Part shown: one piece after another, positions 1-12,800 of the stretch
How positions within the stretch are numbered: position 1 is the stretch's first letter
How the letters are laid out: each line of letters starts with the position of its first letter
From: Lunularia cruciata
Taxonomy: Eukaryota; Streptophyta; Marchantiopsida; Lunulariales; Lunulariaceae
Assembly (NCBI GenBank): GCA_948567375.1
Contig: OX419758.1
Location: 42,723,001-42,787,000, forward strand
Reading direction: 5' to 3'
Length of the DNA stretch: 64,000 bases
Translations under genes and position numbers: made by a program
The notes under the pieces: generated by a model
Database searches by the model: none
The model's input: the letters and a program-made list of their open reading frames with translations, nothing else
What the model was told of the DNA's origin: nothing

Positions 1-165
1 TAGGTCATTGAAGAAAACATCTCATGTATTAAGTTATGAGATTCTGATTTTGAAAACCGTTCATAGCTATATCAAACTCATACTTACTTTTAAGCAAAAT
101 GGAAGTGAAGACTATTTCAACTGAGATCAATAAAAAACCCGAGATCTCAGCACTTCGTGGACAAT

Positions 166-347
166 AGTTTTACAAAGCTCCATATTTTCATGTAGATTAT
201 TACGAAGTGTTGACTAAATTGGTACGGGTGTGTGCGAGCCCTTCATGGACAATACCTCATCAGTTTGGGGTTTCAGAAATAGTTTTACAAAGCTCCGTAT
301 ATTTTCATGTAGATTATTACAAAGTGTTGACTAAATTGGTATGGGTG
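166..347. repeat. Tandem duplication, period about 115 bp
   Basis: A stretch of about 65 bp beginning AGTTTTACAAAGCTCC at 166 recurs at 281 with only a few substitutions, running through TTGACTAAATTGGTA in both copies. The intervening sequence is only loosely similar. No coding content is visible in bases 1-560. This looks like a simple local duplication in non-coding DNA. Confidence 0.75.
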
Positions 348-599
348 CGGGTGAGAGTAAGAAAGTGTACCACTACTGAATTCTAGCCAAGTTCCTTATT
401 ATTAACAAACTCAATAAGAGGTGGTTCGTAGAAAATAAGGGATTGGGAGTTTTCAGTTGTCACACGGTAATGTATTAATTACACATTAGGGTTAATAAAG
501 TACTTAGTTTAGGATGAATGTGGCCTGCGATAGTTGCCGCACGGTGTAATGTGTTAATTTAGTAATATATTAATTTAGGATTGAATGGGATTTTGCCTG

Positions 600-880
600 T
601 TGTTGTTCGTCTCTGCTCATTGTTGCTGGTCGCTGGTTGTTGTTGCTGGTCGCTGGTCGTTGTTTCTGGTCGCTCGTTGCTGGTTGTTGTTGCTGGTTGT
701 TGGTCTTTGTCGCTCGTCGTTGGTCTTTGTCGCTCGTCGCTGCTTGATGCTGCTAGTTGTCACTTGTAGCTGCACGTAGCTGCCCATAGCCGCTCGTTGC
801 CGTTGTTAGTCCGCTCGTCATTGCTTGTAGTTGCACGTAGCCGCTCTTTGCCATTGTTAGTCTGCTCGTTGCCACTGGAT
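600..880. repeat. Low-complexity GTTGCTGGTCGC-type minisatellite
   Basis: Short, imperfect units built from GTTGTTGCTGGTCGCT and related CGCTCGTTGC words run through this block. In its second half a longer unit of about 60 bp (containing TGCACGTAGC and GTTAGTCTGCTCGT variants) is repeated at about 765-820 and 825-870. It is open in several frames on the plus strand, giving Leu/Val/Ser-rich peptides, but that comes from the stop-poor repeat unit and not from a gene. Confidence 0.7.
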
Positions 881-3800
881 AGCGCATATAGATTTTGCAT
901 CCAATTGTGAACATGCATTGCAATTAGGTTCTTGATTTTCTTTTGCTAAATTTTTATAGCTCTTTTGTAGTAAAATTCCTTGAACTTCAATTAATTTCTT
1001 GGTTCTCGCAAGATGATGCCAATCATTTTCCATAACTTGTGCTATTTCCCTTGTCACACTAATGTATGGAAATGAACCAGCACACCAATTCAAAACTACA
1101 AAACTACAAAACACACCGGTTTAGTTTACTAACATGAGCATTTGCACACATCATTCGCATTTGTAGATGGTGAATTTGAATGGTTGAGAGTGGCATTTTG
1201 GATCCGCCAAAAAATTTCATAAATCTCATTCTAAAAATCACCCACACAAAAAACATAACAACACTCAAAAGGTCACATCATTTTTTTTGATAATCATTTA
1301 TTTTATTATGGTAATTCTAAATATTTGAAATATGATATCTGATTTTATAAAAATGCAAATTGCACGGAATATAAGGGCAAAACAATTTATGAGACGTTTA
1401 TTTATTAACACCTAATCTCACTCAGTTAGTTCACTACAATTAGTTTATTATTTATCCCGGAGACATTCGTCAAAAACTATATCTGTAACCCCTCTTGTTA
1501 GTATTGGGAGAGAAGTTTTGCAACTCATTAATACCTGATCGAAACCAGAGTGGAAGAAAGTGTTGGAGCTAAAACTCGGCGCTGTACTGTACGTGCTCAT
1601 AGAATAGAGAACTCCATTAAGAGATAATAATCGAAAGCAAACATAGAAAGGTTCTTACGGGCTAAAGACAAAGGTGTGGGGCACGCTGTGGTGGATGACG
1701 TCAGGGACCCACGGATAGGAACGTCAAAGTTACGATGGCCGAAAAGGGGTTGACCACGTGGCAAGACCGCCAGCACAGCACAATTTTGTCGTAATGTCTT
1801 GATAGCCAGAAAGGCTTCAAGAACGGAAAAGCGAGTGTTGTAAATTTGACATCGTTTGGGATTCCTCGCAAATGAAAGACGGCAGGTTTCACGACCAGAG
1901 AATGCCTCTCGATGAAAGGTGAAGAAGAATGGTGGGAACCGGCTGAAGTGTACTGTAGGAGGGAGGGAAGTGGGGATTGGGTGGGATCACAAGAGAGTGT
2001 ACCCGCTTTGTATGTATGACGTTCAGCACCGCCAGCGTCATCTATGGCATGGTTTGCTTAAATGATTGAAAGGGTGGGCCGTTGTTTCCTCTTCTTCGGG
2101 AGTGGTGTGTTTGTGACCGCCGAAATTATCTTCGTCCCTCATGCGGAGTCGGTGTCCTGGATGCAATATAAAGCCCAAAGATTGAATACTTGTCAGGAAA
2201 AGTCGCTTTCGATTCTCAGTGCTTAAGGACATCGTGACCTTCTTGGGGGCAGAAGGAATTCGGCCGAGCCAGGTTCTTCTCCAGTATTGTAGTCGGATAA
2301 TGTAGCTGGTGGATGTGAACAATATTACAGAACTCAGCTCAATTCTGTCTACATTTTGAAATACGTGAAACCTGCGAATCACAAAACTTCCGAGAACAAA
2401 GCTAGGTTACGTGTCCCATGTGATGTTTGTTGCGTGTTTACCTGAGTCGGTCGAGCTTTCCCAAGATACGCCTGACAGTTTTGACCTGAAGACTTCTCCC
2501 AAACAACATCCTCGCCTGCGTTTGAGGCATCGTTTCTGCCAATTGGATTAATAAAATGCTTGGATGTAGATTCGGAATAATATATCGCGAGGACAAACCG
2601 CCGACTCTTCTTCGGCAAGAAAGAGTTCATGCATCTAGTACCAATGCGGCACCATGTTAGTTTTCACGAGTCGGAAGTTTAGGACAGACAGCTAAATCAG
2701 ATCTGTCACCCGAACATAGGGGTAAGAATCTCACCACCGCTTTAATGCGAAACATTCTCTTACCGGGCTTAATCGATGACGATCCCTAACGTCACTAAAA
2801 GGGAGCAATATGCAGCAGCAGCAGTAGATACTTAAGCCTCCACGAGTAGGAGCAGAATCAAAAATTTGACTGTCTCTTAGCTCCTCCATCTAGACAATTC
2901 CATGTTCCAGTTAAAGTCTTTTCTTCTTGAGGTACTGTGATGAGTTTTTTCCCATCTACCATATGATCGATCCTTCCCTCGAAGTGCTAACATCGCTGCA
3001 TTCAAATAGAACGAATCGTTGCTTCTTTCTGAATATCAACGCTAAACCCAATTCGGGTATAAACTTCTCCATTAATCGTCATTTCATCCCAGTCAACATG
3101 ACTTTATCTATCCACTTATCGCAATCCAAACCATCGAAACAACAGATTCATGTAGGTCCGTTGCTCCTGTAAGACAGAAGCCGGACGGACGATCCACTAG
3201 GACAACAAGAAAAGAGACTTTTTGGGTGGACAGATTGATGGACCGCGGACCGACTCGCTGATGGATGGAGGCTTTTGGTTGGTGGATCAGGAGAAAGAAA
3301 GTAGGACAAACCGGCTTTTACAGGGTACAGCAGGTCAGAGCAAACGTGGGCAGGCATAGGAAGACGAGGGCTCGTTATTCCTATGGCCGTGAATTACGGC
3401 GATGAGTGGCTGCTGGAGAAGGGTAAATATCGTGGGAGCTCCAGACTGTGTCAGAGAGCCCCACGTGGACTGTCGATTTATGGCAGAAGCAATCCTCCTC
3501 ATCAGTCAGTCATTGCATGCCAAGATGACGACGAATGAGGTCTTGTCCACCCCAGCTGAGCCCTGCCCAAGCGCGTTGTCAGCACGTTTTCTCGTCCAGG
3601 GCAGCCCGCCACGTTCGTCCTTCCTTCCGGTGACAAGAGGAACGGGAGAACGGGACTTCCCTTGGTAGCGGAGAAGAATGGGACTTCACTTTCAGCGACC
3701 GTGAATTCCTTTATGTGCTTTACATTTGACCAGATAATTGATGTTTTTCCTATCACATCTATTCCATCCCCAAAAAGTAGCGTACATAGGTCGATTACAA

Positions 3801-6800
3801 AATTTTTCCAATCTAATAGGGGAAAATTTCATTTTTTCTCATCACACTATAATTTGAACTACTGTTCATCACCTTATATCGGAGCAAAATCTTGTAAACC
3901 GTATATATACACTTTGTGTTGTCAATATAATATCTCTTTAGTGTCGTTTTCTCTTTTGTCATTGACATCTTTTCTGGGAATTAATCGGTGTGGGTTTATA
4001 TCCAGCATTGTGATTAGTCCATTCCTTAATTTAGTTATTATTTTTTTATATACTTTAACTTATTTTTAAAGAAACTTTTATTGTTGTTGTTTAAGAGCAC
4101 CTTCAAACGAAGAAAATATTAGTCTATCTTTGCTCTCCCTATCTACCCCACTATCTTCATTCATTCTAAAAATGATGAGAGACAGATAAAAATAAGAATT
4201 GTGCGGAAGGAAATTCAAATATCTAGCGATAACAATGGGACGGAACTGAAAGTAGTTTAGGCTTCCTGTAATTTTTCCCGTGTTGGAATTAGGAATTAAT
4301 TATGCAGGCCAGGCCAGTTTGTTCTTTCAAGCAAAATCAACAAGTCCAAGATCTAGATCCAAAATAATTTGGGGGAATGTATGCATTTTGCCACTTTGAG
4401 CCTCTCTTTAAGTGGGTAACAGTAGAGAGCAAAGGGCATTCACTCTGATGTCTATTGAAGTTGGCAGACCGATTATATATGACAAAGAGAAGGATATGCA
4501 TAATTACTTTTCACCAAAAAGCCACGCTTTAAAACCCAAACAGTGAACAAGAAATGACACTGGCCCACTTTCTTAAAAGTGAAGAAGAAATAGAACCAAT
4601 AAAACTGCAGTTGTAGAATTTGGGCTTAAAAGGTGAACAACTAAACTACAGTAGCACCATGTCTTGTGGTTTGCAGGTCCGACCGCCGTAATTCTGTCTG
4701 CCGCTGGGAGAGGTCTGACCGAAAATGACGGGAAAAGTGGAATCGGCTGGAAACGGCGCGGGCAAGTTTTGGCAAGCAATGAATGAATGAGTCAATTTCG
4801 AAAGGATAGAATGGAATGGAATAGAATGAGATTGATCGGAAGATCGCCGAGGGGTGAGAAAGAATTGTTTAATCGTCCGCCTCGTAAGTAACGTAATCCG
4901 CAACTTTCTTCTTAGATATTGATGCAAGTCGTCGCCTACGTCCATACATCCCAGGCACAGCAGAAGCGGCGGGATTTTGATTCGGATGGGATGATTTGCG
5001 CAGTCGAGAGGAAGAAAAAGAAAGGGAGAAATTGCAGCAGATTCAAATATGGAGCATTAAGTGCAGGTTTACAGCAAGCGAGCAAAAACCGGTAGGTGTG
5101 AAATCGAGGATGCATGACTACATCCCTTGTTGTTGTTGCTGCTGTTGTTCTGGAAGTGAAGTGTGGGATTGGATTCATTGGACGGTTAGGGTTTAAGTGT
5201 GGATGGACAGATAGGTGATAGATGTGGCTACTTCAGCTCTGACGTCCTTCAGAATTTTACTTCTGTAGATGCTAGTAGGGTATGTTGACGAGGGAAGATC
5301 TCGTGAGGGAGGGGATGGATTAAGAAAAGCGGAAGGAAGGAAGTTGGAATTAGTTAGTGGAGAAGGGAATCCACTGTGGGAAGGGAGAGGAGCAGTCCAC
5401 AAGCTGGTCTGAGGAGTCCTTGCAATGTCCGACCAGTGTGGAGGGAGGGAAAGGAGCACTCGAAAATCTTTTTCCCAACATTCGTACTTGTCCTGCAGCA
5501 GTTGAAGAGCTGCTGCACTCAAGTTACGCCATCCGCTTGTCTCCCTGTCGTTGACAGTGATCACTCCGCTAGACCTTACGCGAGCTGCAAGAAAGGCAAG
5601 CAGGCGCATCTATTTCCTACATCCATCGACTCTGGAGGTGCAAGGTTGGCTAAATGCCAGCTAGAGCACTAACAGAATTAACAGATCGTGATGAAAAGGA
5701 GGTAAATCTCGGGAGATCGAATGTCATAATTGGAAGGGTGATAGTGCAATAAAGGCCCTGTGCGTACGAAGGAGCAGTGCATTTATTTCTTCTGGGCTTG
5801 CTGGCAAAATTGCTCAAGCATTCAATGCACTGCACCAACCCCGGTGTTCATGTTAGTGCCCTCGGCCCCACTTCCTCGTCTGGTCGTCGTCCTCTACCTC
5901 CCTTTGCATTCCAGAGGGCCACCCGGTATAAACCCATCCCTCTCACGTCGCTTGTCTGTCCTTGGTGCCCTCTGCTTGTTCCGTATGCGGCCTCTTCATC
6001 CTCCTTTCCTATATTTAGTTTTGTGCTAATCCGTTACAGTAGTTTTTTTCTTACCTTTGCTTTGGTTCCAATCCTACTTTTCTGTATCCCAAGCAACAAC
6101 AAGCGGCCATGCGGAAAGCTTAAATTTCTCAACTATCTAACCAGGCGATGCTTCATACCTGGGGAATAGCAGGACCTTACTAATTTATTCCAGAGGGTTT
6201 GAACATCAATGTGGATATCATTAACGAGCATCAATTTCACCCTGAGTGGGACTTAATAAATTCGTGGGTCTGGGCATGGTTCTGCACAAGCCAGGCATCC
6301 GCTCAAAGTTCTCGGAGGTTTGAATCGGACTTGTGGAGTAACTGTTTAATACGTAATTGACCTTGCTTATTTGCCTTTTTCGCATTTGGAGTTTGAGACG
6401 GGATGTAGATTTCTTCTTTCCTGTAAACTGATAGCTGTGGATGCTGAAAAATATTCAGAACGGGATGCTTTAGTGTACTGACATCTAATCCTTATATGTA
6501 GTATGATCTAAGGTTATAGTTTCAAAACTCATATCGACAATATTGGGGCTTAGCCCATTATATTTCCTGTGATTTTATCCTTTTACGGGTTGATGGGGTC
6601 TTTCTATACTTCTTGTTTTCCTACACGGTCGCCTTTCTCCGTTTCATAATTTGGTGCCTTGCCTGAATCGCTTTGTCGGATGGTGGTTAAAGACATGATT
6701 GGGGTGGAGGAAAGAGTGAACAGGCGAGCTTTATTTTATTCGAGCATGTATAGCCTTTGCAGATCATCAACGTAATAAAATCACAGGGTATATAGTTTCT

Positions 6801-9800
6801 CGAGAGGAAATATGTGAAGCTAGCGCAATTCAAATAATTATGTCAACCACAGAGGTCTTAGATTAACACATAACGTAGCTTCCGACGCTTGTCCTATCTG
6901 AAGGTCTCGCGCCTCCATGATCCATCACATTGGTACCGTCCCTCGTGGGATAGTCATGACTTTGTGAGGAGTACTGAATGGGGCTGACCATCTTCCCCAT
7001 TTTGCTCTTCACTGCTCTGTCACTAGCTTCTTTGCTTCGGTATAGTGTTGGAGGTGCATCCCCACCATTTCCAATACGAGGGCGTCGAAGCTAATAGGGT
7101 GTTGTGATGACCCGCTATGTGTTCTTCGGCCTACGGCGCCACTTTCCGAACTTTTACCTGGACCGTCATGACTAGGGCGACCTGCTTCCTGATTTGAGCA
7201 GCTCTGCAGAACTGATACTGGCTTGACACGCCAAGCTCGAGCTTCGAGAAGCTTGAGACCGAGGAAAGGTGAATCTGGGGATCCAATCCACGTGACTGAT
7301 TCCCACATGCCTGTCATCAGTCAACAAGAATAAGATGGCATCCGTGTTCGCAAATTGGTCACTTTGGTCGGCATGATCATTTCACAATGTCTGGCCATTT
7401 GACTAATCACACCATACTGTACTTGTTATGATGTCCACAAATCTTCGTTTGTAAGGAAGAAATTCCTGGCCTGAATATTCATTTGGGCTCCCTTTCATTT
7501 TCCTTCCTGATTGGAAGGACTTGGGCTTGAACATTTTCTCAGCCTAGAGCTTGAATGGAGTATCTATGCTGACTAGGGTGTGTTGGGAAGCAGGTTGAAG
7601 AATCTTTAGTACATGTATGTGACTTGACAAGGGACTACACAATGTAAATGGCTTGGCGTACGTGTTTGGAGGTTAAGTTTCCACGTCGGATAGACTGAAA
7701 CTGCTACTGTGTTTACTGGATATGTCTTATTCTGACGTCAGGTGTGTTGCATGGAGTATCGCATGCCTTTAATGGATATGGGAACTTGGGAAGAAGCACT
7801 CCACATGTTCGGCATGTTAACATGTTAAGCATGTTAACAGAGTCCACTTTTGCATGTTCACAATCCTGTAAACTTGTGTTGCCTACTTGAGTAATTTTTC
7901 GTAATGCAAAAACCATTGCGAACATTGCACATTGCAAAGGTAACAATAGTATATGGATAGCCAGGAGCTTTATCCGTTTGCTTCAATTCTTGCCACTGTA
8001 AAGAATTTTCTGCTCGCATGTAGGGAAAACATCGAGTTTCAGGGATGGGGGGCCCCGAACGTTTAAATTCAATCTTCCTAGTCTGGCAGCCTCGGTTTGA
8101 GATTACCCGGATCAATTTTTCACTCCAAATCCGCAAGGTAAGTACTGTACATCTCAAGACCAAGCGTTGATTCCGAATCATGACTTAGGATCATTTACAG
8201 TATTAATATTCTGCCAACAACTCATCTCTGGCCTCTTGGACCAAGATACACAAAGAGCGAGATCAATGCTACAAATAGATCATATCATCCTACTGTGCAA
8301 TATTTCATCCGCCACTTGTTCGACAAGGAGTTAGAGCACATTTGAGGGCTGTGTCACGCCAACCCAATCTTTGGCACATGATGAAGACAATTGGTGGTGC
8401 GATTACTACTCACAAATAAGTCAATAACTCATGCGTCTGGTCACTGTGCATATATTTTCTCTTTCTGGACAGGTTAGGAGACTATCCCATTTCAGTTAAG
8501 GATTCTGTCTTTACTTTTAGGCAGCAATGACGTACTTCTCCTGATAAGTTTGATCTTTGAAGGTGTTGACTATCACGTGTTCTTGTTAGTTTTCAATACC
8601 ATATGACTCTTTGAAGCACTGTGCAATATATAGAATTTGAACTCCGCTATTTTGCGAGCAGACGTGCGCAGGTCATGTTTGATGCTTTCATGTTTGTCAC
8701 TCTCCTTATGAAGATCTTAAAAGCCACATTCATTTGAGCCCCCATGTACAGTGTTTGGATAGTTCTCCGGCCCAAAGTGGGTACCATGGCCCTAGAAGAT
8801 GATTAAACTTTGCAACTATGCCGTCTTTCCGTGTTTTATGATTGGTATTCTGGTCAAACGAAATACCAAAACGTTACAGTTTGAGTTCATACATTCAAAG
8901 TCGGACGCTATTTTCTAAGGACATAAATGAGGATCGATGCGCTGACAATCAAGGCGGAAAGATATTCAAAGACCCCTTGTCTTGAGGCCGAAATCTGCGC
9001 CTAAAATCTTCTCATGTAAAGCTCCTCAACCCACGCTTCGATTTCTTGCAACAATCTTCATTCAACTCTTAGTCGCCAAGACGTCACACTTTCAAATCTC
9101 TAGAAAGAAACCCTCCGGCCTCATAGCGCTTGTTTTGGCCCACAATTCTCGCGTCCAATCCCAGAGAATTGCCCATATGTCGTAAAGAGTGGAACAGTGC
9201 TACCATTGTCTCATGTTATTCAGTATCAACCGTTCTCACTGATATTTGTTGATGGTAATATGTGCAGCTCCCAAGTCCAGATACTTGATGGGACAGAGGT
9301 GCGGTGATGGTGATTCGAATCGTTGTCCACATGCTCCATTACATTTGGGGTGGTGGTCCTCACAAAATATTGCGTCCGGATAATGTACAGTCACTGCTGG
9401 GAATTGAGTAACAGGCGAGTCCTTTCTTGATTTCTTAAAGATTCATTCAATAATGGCAGATCTATGAAACATAATTCACTCGGTATGTCACACCACATTC
9501 ACGTGGTTGAACTTCTCGAGCCGTGGAGAGCAGCAAAGAGATCGAGGCAAACAGCTCGAAGTTAGATTCATTCCGTACAGAAACAGATAACTATGAACTC
9601 AAGGAGAAATTAAAGACAAGAACGAGCGCGCCAAGGACAGAAAATCTCTTTCATTCAATAAATAGCACATCTTTAAACACCGGACTCAAGAGCCTGCTCC
9701 CACTTACAGGCAATGACTGGCTCTAAAGATATTACATTGACCCGGACTTATCCAGTATACGTAAGATAGTCGTAGCTTTGATGCTTCTGATTTTGGAGCG

Positions 9801-9895
9801 TAATTGTTAGCAACCGTACAATTAGACTTGTCATGCGAAGTCACTTTTGCTTGCCAACTCAGCCCTTCTGATGATCAGCTTAGAGAACGGGCCTT
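881..9895. other. Gene-poor stretch, no recognisable gene
   Basis: About 9 kb of mixed composition downstream of the M16-like gene. Open frames here are short and overlap on both strands (for example minus 5193-5609 and minus 7009-7317), and none shows a domain I recognise. A plant-like TATAAA lies at about 5929 on the plus strand in a pyrimidine-rich context (5880-6030), so an unannotated transcript is possible. A short GTT/GCT microsatellite lies near 5126-5150. I found no tRNA or rRNA: the one box-B-like word near 6318 has no cloverleaf around it. No LTR pair or TE protein relic was evident. Confidence 0.4.
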
Positions 9896-12800
9896 CTACT
9901 CTGCGAGATAATTGGGCCGTAGGACTACAATGGGGGCATCGAAGCCCGGAGACAAGGCCTTCAACTGTTGGGCATCAGTGACAATCAAAATAGGCTGTGT
10001 GTTGGGATGCAGATGGCGTTGTGCAGCTTGAAGTACGTCCAGAGCCGTGATTTCTTCTACTCTCTTCTTGTATGTGAACAGGAAATCTTGGTCGATGTCG
10101 AATAGCTCATACGATAGAACCCGCACTAGTTGTGCTCCACTGTCAAAATCAACGAGAAACTTAGCATATTTCATCGGTAACCCAACGAAGTATAGTTGCC
10201 TCAATCCCCACTCAAAGAACAGAATTATCATCGCCAAGATCACTGTAAGCACACATTGAGAAGAAGTGCCATTTGACAGGACGACTCTCCTCAACTTAGG
10301 ATTTACTGTCAGAATTACGACCGAACCACAAACATTGGAGGTTGGCGACAACGTGCAGGAATGTAGAGTTTGATTGTTGAAAAACTCGAAATCAGAAAAT
10401 GGTAAAGATATGATAAATGATATGAGTGGACAACCGGGAGTGGATATATCGTGGTAGTGATATGTAGTGATTCGTCGTTTCACGATTACATGTATCACTG
10501 AATTGACCATTTACTTTGGTAGTCAAATCATTTACTATCACTAAACATACTAAATGGTCAATCACTCAATTGACCATTTACATTGGTAGTCAATTCAGTC
10601 AATCAAACTATGACTATGTTTACATCAAGTCTGTACAAGTACGAACTACTGAGAGTCGTGTAACAGCGCTGTAGTTGCTGAATTAAAATTAGTTCTAAAA
10701 ACACGGGCATGATTTCGCACTGACCGACGACCGATGTCCCTGCTTAAACTTTGGCCAAAGAGTCTACCAGAGCCCATACCAAAGAGTCTACAATGCATGA
10801 ATGCAATGAAGGTTTTGGTATGTAACTGTATGAGAAGAATAAATCCAAATGTGTAAGAAACTGACGATTATCAACAGCAACATGTAGTGCTTTAACGAGT
10901 GACTAAATTCGGTCGATCACGTCTAAAACAGTTCCCTATAGAGGCAAGGTGCGTGAAATAAACCAATCTGTCGATGCCAATTGTAGTCAAAGAACTATCC
11001 ACAACAACAGAGTGGGGACAATGAAGGCACGACCGCTAACCATTGACTTCCTCAGCGCCAACAAGTAAAGACAACTCAAACAGGTTGAAAAGATTGGCTT
11101 CCGCGCGCCTGGTTTACTTTCAACTTGTCCAGGATCAGGGGAGACCCAGTTGCATCGTTGCCTAGCACAAGGGAAAGAGAAATGAAATAACAAACACGAA
11201 GGAGAGTAATCATGGGTTGCAAACAATGTAAGAATATATGCGAAGGGTTGAGCGTAAGATGAGGGGATTGTGGCTTAAATAATGAATGGGCTGTTCAAGC
11301 CTAAAAGAAATGAAGAAATGCTCCTAGAAGAGACAGAAGAAGGAATGAAGGAAACTTTGAAAAAGAAGCATGGTGTCGCAAGGAATTTGTCAAGTTCAAT
11401 CACTGGTAATGGAAACGGAACGTGTGACATCAAGGGCAGCTGATTTGAGAGCACAGAGAACACAACTGAACAGAACTTAAAACTAGAGCTAACTGCACAG
11501 ATAGGCGTCGGGAGCAAGAAACCAGAGAAATGATAAGTTATAAATCATCTGCGCCAAAGTTAAAAAGGAAATAATAGTAAGATCTATAAGACATACTCCA
11601 GCGTCCTGGATCAATGTATGACGTTGTGTAGGTTACTTGTCAGATAACTGTCATAGAAGTTTCTCTTAAGATGACTACATGTGGTGAAGTTCGTTGCATG
11701 ACCTGCTAGGGATCTGTATTATTGATTGGAGTGTACCTCCCGCCTATTGTAAGAATTGAGTTTTGTTCTGCATCAACCGCTTGAAAATCAGCTAGGACAA
11801 GCCTGTTGTACATACCTGTCGGTGAAGTTAAAGACAAAAGAGTTCAAAGCCGCCTCTTTCGCTCTAGCCAGCATATCTGTTCAGCAAGTTCAGATTGTGA
11901 CTGGTTACTATCTTTAGAGGAAGAAATTGACATAATGAGTATCAGCAACATGAGGAGAACTCTATGAAAATCCCTGGATACCTTCATCTGCAACTTCAGT
12001 TGTAACACTGTTCAGCACCCGCTTTACGGCCCTCACGAACTGTGGTATAGCCTGGACTCGGGTCTCTCCGCCAGCAATAAAAGCACCCTACGATACAACG
12101 TTGCAAACCACTTTAGAAAATGCTTTTACTCACAGATACATGCGATGGCCCTGAAAAGAAATGTCAAGCTTACGTGATCCCTACAGATCAGTTTTTCCAG
12201 AGTAAGCACACAGTAACAGGGAAACAAGAGTTACTAGAATCATATCTACAAGAATCGAAGATGAACGTTTACCCTGTGTTCGACGGCAGGTGACCAGCCA
12301 CCTGACACAGAGTAAGCAAGGCCTTCTCTCGACCTTACCTGCACCAAAAAAGTTGATTTGGACTCCACGAGGACATGGTTAGAGAAAGGTTCGGTAGCCA
12401 TACAGAAGCACTTCTCTAAAAGTCTAAGAAGGCTTCTGAATGTCGCTCAAACTTCTTGTCGTAGTACTAAGGAAGCCGAAGAACTCATCTCATCTTTATA
12501 ACTTATCAAACAAGATTGTATGTTGAGATGACGTTCTCATGTCAGGGACCGTAATGGCAGCTTTAAAGATCGAGTAGTGATATGATATATTGAGCGTATA
12601 AATTTAGAACCCGTTCGTTAGAACACAGTTCCATACCCATGTAAGACTGGACAAGACATGACACTGTGAACCAGACGTGGGACGTAAATCCCTCATAGTG
12701 ATATGATATATTCAGACATGAGAGCAGAAGCCGTTCGAAGACATGAGAGCAGAAGCCGTTCGAAGAAGTGATATGATATATGTTTGGATTCACACTCTGA

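Noticed and set aside
5193-5609. 138-codon minus-strand ORF
   Set aside because: It starts well and is GC-balanced, but overlapping plus-strand frames are equally open, and no domain, splice continuation or similarity could be recognised.
6290-6360. Possible tRNA (box-B-like GGTTTGAATC near 6318)
   Set aside because: No matching acceptor, D or anticodon stems could be drawn around it.
12129-12145. Candidate 17-nt microexon in the M16-like gene (between CAG and GTGAGT)
   Set aside because: It would shift the reading frame. Joining 12273 directly to 12087 gives the family-consistent EHRGAFIAGGET, so it is part of the intron.
12720-12764. CRISPR-like short repeats
   Set aside because: Only two tandem 26-bp units are present, without spacers, in a plant intron. 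They belong to the dispersed repeat family.
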